Part shown: piece after piece, positions 48,204-61,396 of the stretch
How positions within the stretch are numbered: the first letter of the stretch is position 1
How the letters are laid out: the number at the start of each line of letters is the position of its first letter
NCBI GenBank assembly: GCA_948144175.1
Contig: CANXME010000427.1
Coordinates: 1 to 64,000, forward strand
Reading direction: 5' to 3'
From: Closterium sp. NIES-65
Taxonomy: Eukaryota; Streptophyta; Zygnematophyceae; Desmidiales; Closteriaceae
DNA: 64,000 bases
Program-made: the position numbers and the translations under genes
Notes under the pieces: model-generated
What the model saw: only the letters and a program-made list of their open reading frames with translations
The model's database searches: none
What the model was told of the DNA's origin: nothing

Positions 48204-48885
48204 CACTCCCCCTCAGCCTACCGGCTGCATCCCCATCATTCCATACTAGTTCATGCTCATTCCACTCATGCGCACACAACGCCAATGAGGCTCATCCGCA
48301 AGCCTCTTGGTGAGGAAGTCTTCTGGCTGCTGGTGAGTCTTGATGTAGATCGGATTCACCGTCCCCCTCTTCACCTCCTTACGCAGCCAGTGCCACTTAA
48401 TACGCATGTGCTTGTTTAGCCCATGAAGCACAGCATTCCTGGCCATCCCAAGAGCTCCCTTGCTATCACAAAACAGCGGCGTAGCAACCTTTTGCTCCTG
48501 GCCAATCTCCTCTAACAGCCTCATCAGCCAAATCACCTCCTTCACCCCATGGAACATCGCCATGTACTCTGATTCCACAGAAGAGAGTGCTGTCTCCGTC
48601 TGCTTCTTTGACCTCCAACTAACAGGTCCTCCCCCAACTACGCAGATGTATCCTCCCACAGATGAGGAATCCTCCTTCTCAGAGGCCCACGTAGCATCGG
48701 TAAAGCAAGTGAGAAAGAGCTTGCCTTCTCCAAGCCTCTCCCCTTTCTCTTTCAGCACCTCAACCCCTTTCTGCTTCACCTGTGCAGATGCGGAGTATTG
48801 AACTCCAATGCTTGGGTGAGAGTTCAGATACTTCACCACACGCTCAGCTGCATCCACCTGCTCCTCTGATGGATTCTGCACCACC
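48204..48885 (-). mobile_element. CopA-10 RNase H end fragment (minus strand)
   Basis: 215 open codons: VQNPSEEQVDAAERVVKYLN near 48880, TDATWASEKED near 48690, DSKGALGMARN near 48455, MSGMSMN near 48250. Cut on the right where plus-strand CopA-11 begins. Confidence 0.92.
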
Positions 48886-50843
48886 CTAACCATAGTGGAT
48901 GACTGGAGCAGGCTAATGTGGGCGTATCCACTGAAGCTTACGCCGCTGGATCCGAGGGAGGAGAGCAGCAGCAGGGGAAAACTAAGAAGCCGAAGGGTGT
49001 CGTTATGAAGGGATGGGAGACACCCGTCTCCAGGCCAGAACGTACCCTTATGGCTACTAAGAAGCTGACTGCAGGAGCTGATGTAGCTGAGCAGCAGCTT
49101 GGGACCGAGGAGGCATTGCTGATTCTACCGCATGGCTATGACCCGGATGAGGAGGATGAGCCTGCGTACTGTTTTCTTGCCCCTGCACCAGAGGAACCAG
49201 CTAGCATGGAGGAGGCATTAGCTGGACCAGATAGGGACAAATGGTTAGCTTCTAGGGATGCTGAGTACCAGAGCCTGCTGGAGAATGGGACTTGGGAACT
49301 AGTGGTGCTGCCTGAGGGAAAGAAAGCGGTACAATGCAAGTGGGTGCTAAGGATCAAGACTGACGACAAGGGGCAGGTCACCATCTACAAGAGTAGGTTG
49401 GTGGCTAAGGGGTTTATGCAGAAGGAGAAGCGGGACTTCAATGAGATCTTTGCTCCCACTGCCAAACCCCCTACCCTTCGTGTCTTGTTGGCAGATGCAG
49501 CCGTTAGTGGGAAGTTCATTATCCAGATGGACATATCAACGGCATTTCTCAACGGGATTTTAGAGGAGGAGGTGTTCATGATGCAGCCACCTGGGTATGA
49601 GGATGGTACGGGCAGGGTGTGCAAGCTGAAAAAGTCCATCTACGGCTTGAAGCAGGCGCCACGCTGCTGGTACCAGAACTTGGCAGCTGTTTTAGAGGAG
49701 ATGGGATTCAGGACCAGCAGCTGTGATGAGAGCCTCTTTCTCAAGGGGGAGGGGGAGAAGCTGGTGCTGTTTCTGGTCTATGTGGACGACATTCTTCTCT
49801 TTAGCAGCAGCATTGAGGAGATCCAGAAGGTGCAGCAGCAGCTGATGGAGAACTTCAAGTGCAAGAACCTTGGGGAGGTAAAGTACTACATCGGGATGCA
49901 CGTGGAGAGGGATCTGGATCACAGGTGGTTGAAGCTGCACCAGGAGAAGTTCATCAAGGAGCTTGGGGAGAAGTACGGAATTGAGAATGAGCGCAAGGTT
50001 GCAACTCCCCTGCCAGCAGAATTCAAGCTTGTGAAAGCTGTAGAGGATGAAGGGGTTGAAGCCGAGGAGCAGCAGCAATTTCAGTCCTTTGTGGGCAGCC
50101 TCTTGTATGCAGCAGTTCACACGAGGCCCGACATCTCTTTCTCGGTTGGGCAGCTGGCTAGGGTGGTGCAGAATCCATCAGAGGAGCAGGTGGATGCAGC
50201 TGAGCGTGTGGTGAAGTATCTGAACTCTCACCCAAGCATTGGAGTTCAATACTCCGCATCTGCACAGGTGCAGCAGAAAGGGGTTGAGGTGCTGAAAGAG
50301 AAGGGGGAGAGGCTTGGAGAAGGCAAGCTCTTTCTCACTTGCTTTACCGATGCTACGTGGGCCTCTGAGAAGGAGGATTCCTCATCAGTGGGAGGATACA
50401 TCTGCGTAGTTGGAGGAGGACCTGTTAGTAAGAGGTCAAAGAAGCAGACGGAGACAGCACTCTCTTCTGTGGAATCAGAGTACATGGTGATGTTCCATGG
50501 GGTGAAGGAGGTGATTTGGCTGAGGAGGCTGTTAGAGGAGATTGGCCAGGAGCAAAAGGTTGCTACGCCGCTGTTTTGTGATAGCAAGGGAGCTCTTGGG
50601 ATGGCCAGGAACGCTGTGCTTCATGGGCTGAACAAGCACATGCGTATCAAGTGGCACTGGTTGCGTAAGGAGGTGAAGAGGGGGACGGTGAATCCGATCT
50701 ACATCAAGACTCACCAGCAGCCAGCAGACTTCCTCACCAAGAGGCTTGCAGATGAGCCTCATTGGCGTTGTGTGCGCATGAGTGGAATTAGCATGAACTA
50801 GTATGGAATGATGGGGATGCAGCCGGCAGGCTGAGGGGGAGTG
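48886..50843 (+). mobile_element. CopA-11, 3' part of pol (plus strand)
   Basis: Opens with about 50 bp of integrase (the DDWSR block) next to CopA-10, then moves to the Gly/Glu linker and a 627-codon open frame (48918-50801) with RT (WVLRIKTDDKGQVTIYKSRL, YVDDILLF near 49782) and RNase H. The polypurine tract is at 50833-50841. Gag, protease and most of integrase are lacking, so it is a truncated copy, though the remaining RT and RNase H read cleanly. Confidence 0.92.
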
Positions 50844-51936
50844 TGTTGGGTGCAAATTCACATTGCACGACATCCTGCCGTCTGTTTGTACGAGTATGCG
50901 TGTGCGAATGCATTTGCGTGTGAATGGTATGTTCGTGTGTTTGTTTGCTTTCGCAATTTTCGCTTGAAGCATTTGCAGTTACTCGGACAATATGCGCTTC
51001 GGCATAACATTGTACGAGCTATGAACAGTACAAGCAGGAAGGACGAGCTCACAAAGGAACCCAAGATGGAAGCTTTGCGGTTCGGCTTACTTGATTGCGC
51101 AGATTCAGTTCTATCCAACTCGAAATTGTACTGTTTTGTTTGGTTGACTATAGTGTAGCAGGGCAGGCACTATAGGGGTACAATTTAGGTGAAGGTTGGA
51201 TGTTGTTTGTCTGTATCTGCATGCTACAGGGCCAGGGGAAACCAGCAGAACCAGCATTTGGCTGGTTGGGCAAAGACAAAACAGGTTCTGTTTTCAGGAC
51301 CTGAACCTGGTTGTTGTTTTCCCAGATTGGAAAAACAGAACCAGAGGTTGTTTACCAACCTACCACCTGCTGTTTTGTCCAGCCAGGTTGGTTCTGTTGC
51401 TTGGAATTATTTGGGATCATCCTTGGTTGTTCCCAGGTTTATTCCCAAGGTCCTTGCTAGCTAGAACTATTTATTCTTTCTCTGTTTGTACCTGGATATA
51501 GTGAAATTGATTCAAGTGAATTCCTCCCTTCCAGGAATTTCGTTTCTACGCCGTGCAACGGCGGAATGCTACCCGAGTCAACGCTAGTACGCTAGCACTC
51601 CAACGCTAGGCTAACGCTGTCCGAGCCATAACTTCGTAATGGCAGAACTTTTCGCGAGGCAACTTGGCTTATTTTAAAGCTCTTAGAGTGAGCTTCGATA
51701 TAGTAAAATCTCAGCTTAATCCGATCTAGGGTCTGCACGATACGCTGCGCGACGTTCAAGGTACTCTTGCTGTTTTGACTAAGTCCCTCTTAATCCCTCT
51801 CTCTACAAACTCGGACCCGAGGATAGGGGCTGGTCTTGTACCAGGCACCCAAGGACCCTTGGAGGTGACCCCGAGGAGAGGTTTTAAGTTTGATAAAGTC
51901 TTAATAGCTTGAGTTTATTAGGCCCTTACACCAACA
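50844..51936 (+). repeat. 3' LTR of CopA-11
   Basis: 1093 bp, TGTTGGG...CCAACA. Right flank GACCT belongs to CopC sequence. No 5' partner remains to test the duplication. Confidence 0.95.
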
Positions 51937-54585
51937 GACCTCGGGGGTGGTATCCCGAGGTCGACGTGGCTGGTGGGCACAGTCACTGGCGTGGAGTCTG
52001 CCAGGCGTCTGCGCTGTGCACGTGACAGGGAAGTGCACACCAACCAGCTGCGCGCACCTGTGAAGCAGGTGCACCGTTGTCCTGCGGGTGCAACGCTGTG
52101 CAGCCGACTTGCTGCAGCACTAGCACACCGTGGACTTGCAACGTTGGCGAACCGCTACTCTGCAACGCTAGAGCGGTCCGAGCGCTGCTGCGCTGGAGCG
52201 CGATCGACCGTGCTGCGCTGGAGGTCGACCAGCAGCCTAGCTAGCACTAATGTAGTCTGTGATGCCAATGTTGTTGCCATCATTGTTGTCATGTTTTCCT
52301 AGTGAAACTCTTGCCAATTCTCCCAGTGAACTAGCAAGAAGCGTGAACACAAGGAAACGACTAAGTGAACGAACGCAGAGATCACACGAGCACACGTGCC
52401 TAGCCCGTAGTCTAGCTCCCGTTGCAGCAGTTATCTCCGCATGGTGCGGTGAGCGTGGACGACACCGCGACGTAGTTCAGTCTTGCCGACTTAGCACTTA
52501 CCAATCGTGTTCGTAGACCGGCAGCCGTGCAGTCACTAGCGTGCGCGTAGGCGACGCCGAGGTGATGGACACCCTGGAGGGACGGCTGGAGGATGCGAGG
52601 AGACGCCATGAGGCCCAGGAGTACGGGGCGATACGCTGGGCAGTCGTCGAGGCAGGACTTCGCTCCATGTGGGCGACGGAACATCCCACTTCACGACCAG
52701 CTTCTCCTCGACCGGTGACCAACGAAGGCGGCGTCGACGTGGGCGTCAACGCCGGAGGTGGCCAAGTCGGCAGCAGTGCGGGAGGCACGTCGAGGCAGCG
52801 TCGTGTGATTCACGCCGATGAAGTCGGCGGCGTTCAGGCGCGAGGGGTGCAGTCGTCTGCGGCTGCAGGCTCTTCGCAGGGCGACGTCGGAGGACGACGG
52901 AGTGGTTTGTCGCCGATGTCAGCGAGCCAGGTGACGGCGGGCGGGATTGCACCGAGCTACGGCTACTTTAAGTTTACGCCGGACAGGATCTCGGTCACCC
53001 CGCCGCTCGTTGGTCGACAAGACATCCTCACCTGGAAGGAAGCCATCGAGCCCCAGCTGGAGATGGCCGGGCTGATCGGCTTCGCCCGAGAGACCGTGGC
53101 GACGCCGGGGGAGCACCACCCCGACCTGCGTGCAGAGTTTTGCGCCGTGCAGTTGTTGACCTTCACGGTCATCTCGCGTTGCTGCTCGCCGGGCGTGCAG
53201 ATTGCCTTGAAGTGGTGCCGAGAGTACCTCGACGTCGGCCACCGGGCGTGGCACTTCATCGACCTATCAAGTAACCGCCGACTTGTTCATCGCTCAGCTA
53301 GATGGACAGCTGACGCACCTGCGTATGGGCGACGAGGAGACGGCGACCGACTAATTCAACCGGGCCCGGCGAATACTCGCCACCGTCAGGATGGCCGGCG
53401 CGCAGTACTCGACGGCGTCGTACGTCACCCACGTCATGCAGGGACTTTCGAGCAGCTATAACCTGCTGATGCGGCCGTCCATGGCGCCAAGCACGAGGGC
53501 GACGCTCAATGAGGACAACTTGATCTCGTACATCCTGCAGGACGAGGCGATGCAGGAGGCCGAGCGATCCCAGGAGCTCTTGGCGCAGGCCAACTTCGTC
53601 GCCCCGACGAAGCAAGGAGGCCGACCAGGGCAGCGTGGGCAGTCGGACGGCGGCGGTAGCAGTGGCTGGAAGCCAAGCAAGGACGCTGACAAGAAGAAGT
53701 CGGCCAAAGACAGAGTTGAGGAGGAGGAGGTGGACGACGGGAGAGCTGGCTGTGCGGCGACCCCGACCACCTCTCCTACGAGTGCCCCGACCGCAGTGAG
53801 TCCGACTACGACGACGCCAAGGGAGGCCGCGGGAGGTCTGGCAGTCGTCGTCCTCGTCGAGGAGGAAACAAGCCGCGCAAGGACGCCGACTCCTCTGCAG
53901 GCGGCAAGGGGCGGGACGACAAGACGGCGTCATGCTCGCTGGTCGGGGTCGTGGAGCCGACCATCTCGCTGGCGCCAGAGGCTGGGGAGGAGTTCCAGGC
54001 GGTGGCGGCAGCTGTGCAGGCGAATCCGGCGGTGGTACTGCTCAACAGCGGTTGCTCCCACCACCTGATGGGGACGAAGGAAGTCTTCGTCGACCTGCAG
54101 CCGAGAGGCTCCATCAAGCATGTGCGCGGCTTCAATGGGGCACTGCACGACGTCCAGGGCCGCGGCACCGTCGCTCTGCAAGGGAAGGCCGGGAAGCAGG
54201 TGCTCCTCCCCGATGTGCTGTACGTCCCGGGTATGCGGGCGAACTTGCTGACGTCTGGCCAGCTGAAGGAGCACGGCGTGAAGCTGCAAGAGGACGGCGA
54301 CGGGATGCTGCTCGTCTCGGCAACGGGAGAGTTGCTCGGTCGGGCGACGTACTCCAGGCGTGTTATCTGCACCGACCTGCGTCCCTGCTCAACGAGGTCG
54401 ACGTCGCCCACGACGGAGGTTTTGGCCCTGCGGGCGATCGTCTCGAAAACGAAGTCGACGCCAGACAGGATGCATGCTAGACTTGCGCACGTCGGCATGG
54501 ACACCATCAGGAGCTCGGCGAAGAACAAGGTCGCCATTGGGCTGGACCTCAAGTCGGCGACGGGCGCCGACTCAACGTGTGTCTC
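51937..54585 (+). mobile_element. CopC, fourth Copia family, 5' part (leader, gag, protease, pre-integrase), broken
   Basis: About 620 bp of apparently non-coding leader (51937-52560) precede a Gag (52564 on) with KFTPDRISVTPPLVGRQDI near 52970 and LTWKEAIEPQLEMAGL near 53030. The Gag continues in 53391-53750 (VMQGLSSSYNLLMRPS), with a zinc-knuckle-like CGDPDHLSYEC near 53757. The protease region around SGCSHHLMG is near 54045. The VLLPDVLYVPGMRANLLTSG block is near 54200 and the pre-integrase HARLAHVGMDTI is near 54475. It is GC-rich and unlike CopA. A few breaks are visible. It is cut on the right by a minus CopA LTR. Integrase core, RT, RNase H and LTRs are not in the window. Confidence 0.82.
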
Positions 54586-54713
54586 TGTTGGTGTAAGGGC
54601 CTAATAAACTCAAGCTATTAAGACTTTATCAAACTTAAAACCTCTCCTCGGGGTCACCTCCAAGGGTTCTTGGGTGCCTGGTACACGACCAGCCCCTATC
54701 CTCGGGTCAGAGA
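54586..54713 (-). repeat. Minus-strand CopA LTR, piece left of CopA-12
   Basis: 128 bp from the TGTTGGTG terminus, the end of an LTR inserted into CopC after GTCTC. The LTR continues on the far side of CopA-12 at 60657. Confidence 0.93.
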
Positions 54714-55807
54714 TGTTGGGTGCAAATTCACATTGCACGACATCCTGCCGTCTGTTTGTATGAGTATGCGTGTGCGAATGCATTTGCGTGTGAATGGTAT
54801 GTTCGTGTGTTTGTTTGCTTTCGCAATTTTCGCTTGAAGCATTTGCAGGTACTCGCACAATGTGCGCTTCGGCATAACATTGTACGCGCTATGAACAGTA
54901 CAAGCAGAAAGGACGAGCTCGCAAAGGAACCCAAGATGGAAGCTTTGTGGTTCGGCTTACTTGATTGCGCAGATTCAGTTCTATCCAACTCGAAATTGTA
55001 CTGTTTTGTTTGGTTGACTAAAGTGTAGCAGGGCATGCACTATAGGGGTACAATTTAGGTGAAGGTTGGATGTTGTTTGTCTGTATCTGCATGCTACAGG
55101 GCCAGGGGAAACCAGCGGAACCAGCATTTGGCTGGTTGGGCAAAGACAAAACAGGTTCTGTTTTTAGGACCTGAACCTGGTTGTTGTTTTCCCAGGTTGG
55201 AAAAACAGAACCAGAGGTTGTTTACCAACCTACCACCTGCTGTTTTGTCCAGCCAGGTTGGTTCTGTTGCTTGGAATTATTTGGGATCATCCCTGGTTGT
55301 TCCCAGGTTGATTCCCAAGGTCCTTGCTAGCTAGAGCTATTTATTCTTTCTCTGTTTGTACCTGAATATAGTCAAATTGATTCAAGCGAATTCCTTCCTT
55401 CCTGGAATTTCGTTTCTCCGCGGTGCGACGGCGGAATGCTACCCCAGTCAACGCTACTACGCTAGCACTCCAACGCTAGACTAACGCTGTCCGAGCCATA
55501 ACTTCGTAATGGCAGAACTTTTCGCGAGGCAACTTGGCTTATTTTAAAGCTCTTAGAGTGAGCTTCGATATAGGAAATTCTCAGCTTAATCCGGTCGACG
55601 GTCTGCACGATACGCTGCGCGACGTTCAAGGTACTCTTGCTGTTTTGACTAAGTCCCTCTTGATCCCTCTCTCTACAAACTCGGACCCGAGGATAGGGGC
55701 TGGTCTTGTACCAGGCACCCAAGAACCCTTGGAGGTGACCCCGAGGAGAGGTTTTTAAGTGTGATAAAGTCTTAATAGCTTGAGTTTATTAGGCCCTTAC
55801 ACCAACA
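54714..55807 (+). repeat. 5' LTR of CopA-12
   Basis: 1094 bp, TGTTGGG...CCAACA, followed by a PBS. Confidence 0.96.
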
Positions 55808-58800
55808 AGCTGGTATCAGAGCTGCGTTTTAGTGATCCTCGTTATAGGTAGCTATGGCGGGCAACACCTCGGCGGTAGCTGGTGAATCTTCAGCCCAAGA
55901 TCGTAGCGGCAGCCAAGATTCTGGTGTTTCTGCGCCAAGGGGAGAGCGAACAAGCCAGGGCTCGCTGATCAAGGAGGTGCTGAAAAACTTCACCGTCGAG
56001 AAGTTCAATGGTGAGGGTTATGATGATTGGGCCTGGAAAATGCAACTTTATTTCCGTCAGATCGGTTTGCTGAAACTAATGATTGGGGAGGAGCCTAGAC
56101 CGAGTGACCCCGCCCTTCAGGAAGATTGGGACGAGCGCGCCTCGGCTGGCTACTACTTGATGTCGCAGAGTTTGGAGCTGAACCAGCGTCACCACGTGAT
56201 GCACCTGCTGCCGGAGGTTGAGTGCGGTCCGAAGGCGTGGACGGTGTTGAAGGAGCTGCACGCCCCTACCTCCGTCGCTGCGACGCTCATGATGGAGAGG
56301 GAGCTGTCCGCATTGCGCCTAAGCGAGGGAGAGCCGGTGCAACCTATCCTGGACAAGATGCGTGATCTCTACGCGAAGTTGGCGTCCGCGGGAATCACCT
56401 ACCCGGAGCAGACCAAGTGCCTGAAGATGCTCTCGCTGCTGCCGGAATCGTGGCTTCAATTCACGAGCGGATTGAGCATGCCGCAGAACCAGAGCTTGTG
56501 GACGCTCGAGTGGGTGCGGATGAAGATTCTGGAGGAGGACTTCCGTCGCCGCCAACTGAGGGGTGGAGACGACGTTAGCAGCAGCTACGGGATGCAAGGG
56601 AGCCGACGTGGCAAAGGACGTGGCTTCGGTGGTGCTGGACGCGGTGCAAAGAAAGACGACGACTCCAACGACCAACAAGGAGGTACCGGTTGGGGTCGCG
56701 GTGCGAAATCTGGACGTGGGGGCAAGTCGGGTGCTGGTGGCAAAATGAAAGGGAGTTGCTGGTATTGTGAGAAGGAAGGGCACCCCTGGTTTTTGTGCTC
56801 TAAGAAACCCGATGGATGGACCCCCCAGAATCGTCACCAGGATGGCGGCGCGGGGAGGAACCAGAAAAACGGCGCCAACATGGTCGCTGATTCGTCCGAC
56901 AACAACCCGAAGGGCAACGGCGGTGCGGAGAAGAAGAAGGAGCGCACCGCGGGCCAATTCTTCCATGTGGAAGACAAGGGGGAGCAAGGAGACGCATCTG
57001 CTAAGGTTGGAGCAGAGCTGCACCCCTTGGACTATTGGGTGTTGGACACAGGCGCTGCTTGGACAATGACGCCGCGCAAGGACCTGCTGGACGACGTACG
57101 AGCTGCACCGATTAATGAGGTGTGCTCTGCCTCTAGACACATGTTGAAGGTGGCTGGTGCGGGACGAGCTGCGTTTAAGGGAGCGGATGGCAAGCCGGTG
57201 GTGCTGCACGACGTTCTCCTTGTCCCCGACCTGAAGGCCAACCTCATCTCCCTCCGTAAGCTTGGCAAGGCTGGGGTGAACACCAAGACGGATGGGGCTC
57301 GCAGTTACAAGGGGCAGCTGGGCAATCGGGTGCTTTGGGATCTGCACGAGAGTACGGACGTGTACAGATCCATGTGGCAGCTGCCGGCGCTGGCGTGGCA
57401 CGGTGGGGGGCAGGCTGGAGAGGGGTCTGCATCCCAGGGGGAGTGCAACGCCGTTGGAGGGGTTGGTGTGAAAGTGTCGGCCAGATCTGGGGAGACAGAT
57501 TGGGCAACGGCACACCGACGTTTGGGGCATGTGGCAATGCCTTTGCTGAAGCAACTGGAGAAGGATGGAGCCGTTAAGGGCTTGAAGCTGAACGGACAAC
57601 CACCCGATGATAACTGTGAAATTTGCCTCCTTTCAAAGTTCACCCGTTTCCCCTTCCATAGTGTGGCTGGCAGGAGCAAAAAGCCGTTGGAGCTGGTCCA
57701 CATGGACTTGGTGGGGCCGCTGCCGGTGCAAGGGCACAAGGGGGAGCGGTACTTCCTAACCATAGTGGATGACTGGAGCAGGCTAATGTGGGCGTATCCG
57801 CTGAAGCAGAAAGATCACGCCGCCTCCACGATTCGGGACGATTGGCTGCCGTTCGTGGAGAAGCAAGCGGAGTGTGTGGTGAAGCGGATTAGGACAGATC
57901 GGGGTGGTGAGTTCCTTGGAGCTGAGATGACGGCCTGACTCAAGAAGCAGGGCATCCAGAGGGAGCTGACCACGGCTTACACCCCACAGTCCAACGGTGT
58001 AGCAGAACGGGCGAACCGGACAATTCTGGAGACAGCTAGGGCGCTGCTCATAGAATCTGGGCTGGGCAACTTGATGTGGCCCCATGCTGTTCGGCACGCT
58101 ACCGTCGCTAGGAACAGGGTACTCACAAAGGTTGGGGATGACTCGTGGGTGCCGTTGGAGAGGTGGCTTGGGAGGAAGCCGCCGGTGGACATGCTGAGGG
58201 TGTTCGGTTGCATGGCAGTCGCCCACGTCCCCAAGACCTACCGCAGTAAGTTGGGGGCGAGTGCAATCTGGTGTGTGCATTTGGGGCTGGCTGCTGAGAG
58301 CAAGGGATGGCTGCTGTGGGAACCTTCCAAGGGTGTGTTGTTTGACAGCAGGGATGTGAAGTTTGTTGAGGGCATGATGTATGGGAGCTGGGAGAAACAG
58401 CCGGAGGCCAGGGTGTCCCAGCAAATGAAGCAGATCACCATGCAGCTGGACCTGACTCCTAGTGTGTAGGAGGTGGGAGAGGAGGCAGCTGCAGAGGGTG
58501 GTGATGGAAAGAAGGTACAGGAGGTACCTGCTGGTGGAGAAAATGATGTGGAGACCGGCACTAGTGGAGCTGCTGGATCTGAGGGGAAAGAGCAGCAGCA
58601 GGGGAAAACTAAGAAGCCGAAGGGTGTCGTTATGAAGGGATGGGAGACACCCGTCTCCAGGCCAGGACGTACCCGTATGGCTACTAAGAAGCTGACTGCA
58701 GGAGCTGATGTAGCTGAGCAGCAGCTTGGGACCGAGGAGGCATTGCTGATTCTACCGCATGGCTATGACCCGGATGAGGAGGATGAGCCTGCGTACTGTT

Positions 58801-60464
58801 TTCTTGCCCCTGCACCAGAGGAGCCAGCTAGCATGGAGGAGGCATTAGCTGGACCAGAAAGGGACAAATGGCTAGCTTCTAGGGATGCTGAGTACCAGAG
58901 CCTGTTGGAGAATGGGACTTGGGAACTAGTGGTGCTGCCTGAGGGAAAGAAAGCCGTACAGTGCAAGTGGGTGCTAAGGATCAAGAGTGACGACAAGGGG
59001 CAGGTCACCATCTACAAGAGTAGGTTGGTGGCTTAGAGGTTTATGCAGAAGGAGAAGCGGGACTTCAATGAGATCTTTGCTCCCACTGCCAAACCCCCTA
59101 CCCTTCGTGTCTTGTTGGCAGATGCAGCCGTTAGTGGGAAGTTCAGTATCCAGATGGACATATCAACGGCATTTCTCAACGGGAGTTTAGAGGAGGAGGT
59201 GTTCATGACGCAGCCACCTGGGTATGAGGATGGTACGGGCAGGGTGTGCAAGCTGAAAAAGTCCATCTACGGCTTGAAGCAGGCGCCACGCTGCTGGTAC
59301 CAGAAGTTGGCAGCTGTTTTAGAGGAGATGGGATTCAAGACCAGCAGCTGTGATGAGAGCCTCTTTCTCAAGGGGGAGGGGGAGGAGCTGGTGCTGTTTC
59401 TAGTCTATGTGGACGACATTCTTCTCTTTAGCAGCAGCATGAAGGAGATCCAGAAGGTGCAGCAGCAGCTGATGGAGAACTTCAAGAGCAAGAACCTTGG
59501 GGAGGTAAAGTACTACCTCGGGATGCACGTGGAGAGGGATCTGGATCACAGGTGGTTGAAGCTGCATCAGGAGAAGTTCATCAAGGAGCTTGGGGAGAAG
59601 TACGGAATTGAGAATGAGCGCAAGGTTGCAACTCCCCTGCCAGCAGAATTCAAGCTTGTGAAAGCTGCAGAGGATGAAGGGGTTGAAGCCGAGGAGCAGC
59701 AACAATTTTAGTCCTTGGTGGGCAGCCTCTTGTATGCAGCAGTTCACACGAGGCCCGACATCTCTTTCTCGGTTGGGCAGCTGGCTAGGGTGGTGCAGAA
59801 TCCATCAGAAGAGCAGGTGGATGCAGCTGAGCGTGTGGTGAAGTATCTGAACTCTCACCCAAGCATTGGAGTTCAATACTCCGCACAGGTGAAGCAGAAA
59901 GGGGTTGAGGTGCTGAAAGAGAAAGGGGAGAGGCTTGGAGAAGGCAAGCTCTTTCTCACTTGCTTTACCGATGCTACGTGGGCCTCTGAGACGGAGGATT
60001 CCTCATCTGTGGGAGGATACATCTGCGTAGTTGGAGGAAGACCAGTTAGTTGGAGGTCAAAGAAGCAGACGGAGTGAGCACTCTCTTCTGTGGAATCAGA
60101 GTACATGGCGATGTTCCATGGGGTGAAGGAGGTGATTTGGCTGAGGAGGCTGTTAGAGGAGATTGGCTAGGCGCAAAAGGTTGCTACGCCGCTGTTTTGT
60201 GATAGCAAGGGAGCTCTTGGGATGGCCAGGAACGCTGTGCTTCATGGGCTGAATAAGCACATGCGTATCAAGTGGCACTGGCTGCGTAAGGAGGTGAAGA
60301 GGGGGACGGTGAATCCGATCTACATCAAGACTCACCAGCAGCCAGCAGACTTCCTCACCAAGAGGCTTGCGGATGAGCCTCATTGGCGTTGTGTGCGCAT
60401 GAGTGGAATGAGCATGAACTAGTATGGAATGATGGGGATGCAGCCGGCAGGCTGAGGGGGAGTG
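55808..60464 (+). mobile_element. CopA-12 internal region (gag-pol), full length but broken
   Basis: Gag starts at 55854 and stays open for 694 codons through the knuckle (near 56757), protease (near 57046) and into integrase. The rest of integrase, the linker, RT (YVDDILLF near 59406) and RNase H (to 60422, MSGMSMN) are all present in order but carry about six breaks. The polypurine tract is at 60454-60462. All domains are at CopA-8 spacing, so decay has been by small changes after insertion. Confidence 0.95.
55811..55822 (+). other. Primer-binding site of CopA-12
   Basis: TGGTATCAGAGC, three bases after the LTR end at 55807. Confidence 0.94.
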
Positions 60465-60656
60465 TGTTGGGTGCAAATTCACATTGCACGACATCCTGCC
60501 GTCTGTTTGTACGAGTATGCGTGTGCGAATGCATTTGCGTGTGAATGGTATGTTCGTGTGTTTGTTTACTTTCGCAATTTTCGCTTGAAGCATTTGCAGG
60601 TACTCGCACAATGTGCGCTTCGGCATAACATTGTACGCGCTATGAACAGTACAAGC
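60465..60656 (+). repeat. 3' LTR of CopA-12, first 192 bp
   Basis: Begins TGTTGGG after the polypurine tract. It stops near GTACAAGC, where a minus-strand LTR takes over. Confidence 0.93.
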
Positions 60657-61396
60657 GTTGACTCGGGTAGCATTCCGCCGTCGCACCGCGTAGAAATGAA
60701 ATTCCAGGAAGGGAGGAATTCGCTTGAATCAAATTGACTATATTCAGGTACAAGCAGAGAAGGAATAAATAGCTCTAGCTAGCAAGGACCTTGTGAATCA
60801 ACCTGGGAACAACCAGGGATGATCCCAAATAATTCCAAGCAGCAGAACCAACCTGGCTGGACAAAACAGCAAGTGGTAGGTTGGTAAACAACCTCTGGTT
60901 TTGTTTTTCCAATCTGGGAAAACAACAACCAGGTTCAGGTCCTAAAGAATAGAACCTGATTTGTCTTTGCCTAACAAGCCAAATGCTGGTTCCACTGGTT
61001 TCCCCTGGCCCTGTAGCAAGCAGATACAGACAAACAACATCCAACCTTCACCTAAATTGTACCCCTATAGTGCCTGCCCTGCTACACTATAGTCAACCAA
61101 ACAAAACAGTACAATTTCAAGTTGGATAGAACTGAATCTGCACAATCAATTCAACCGAACCACAAAGCTTCCATCTAGGGTTCCTTTGCGAGCTCGTTCT
61201 TTCTGCTTGTACTATTCATAGCGCGTATAATGTTGTGCCGAACGGCATAATGCGCGAGTACCTGCAAATGCTTCAAGCGAAAATTGCGAAAGCAAACAAA
61301 CATACGAACATTCCATTCACACTCAAATGCATTCGCACACGCATACTCATACAAACAGACGGCAGGATGTCGTGCAATGTGAATTTGCACCCAATA
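60657..61396 (-). repeat. Minus-strand CopA LTR, piece right of CopA-12 (3' LTR of CopA-13)
   Basis: 740 bp on the minus strand, ending CCCAATA next to the reversed polypurine tract 61399-61407. The left end is at LTR nt about 739, the same place as the fragment at 16641. With 54586-54713 it forms most of one LTR. Confidence 0.93.
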
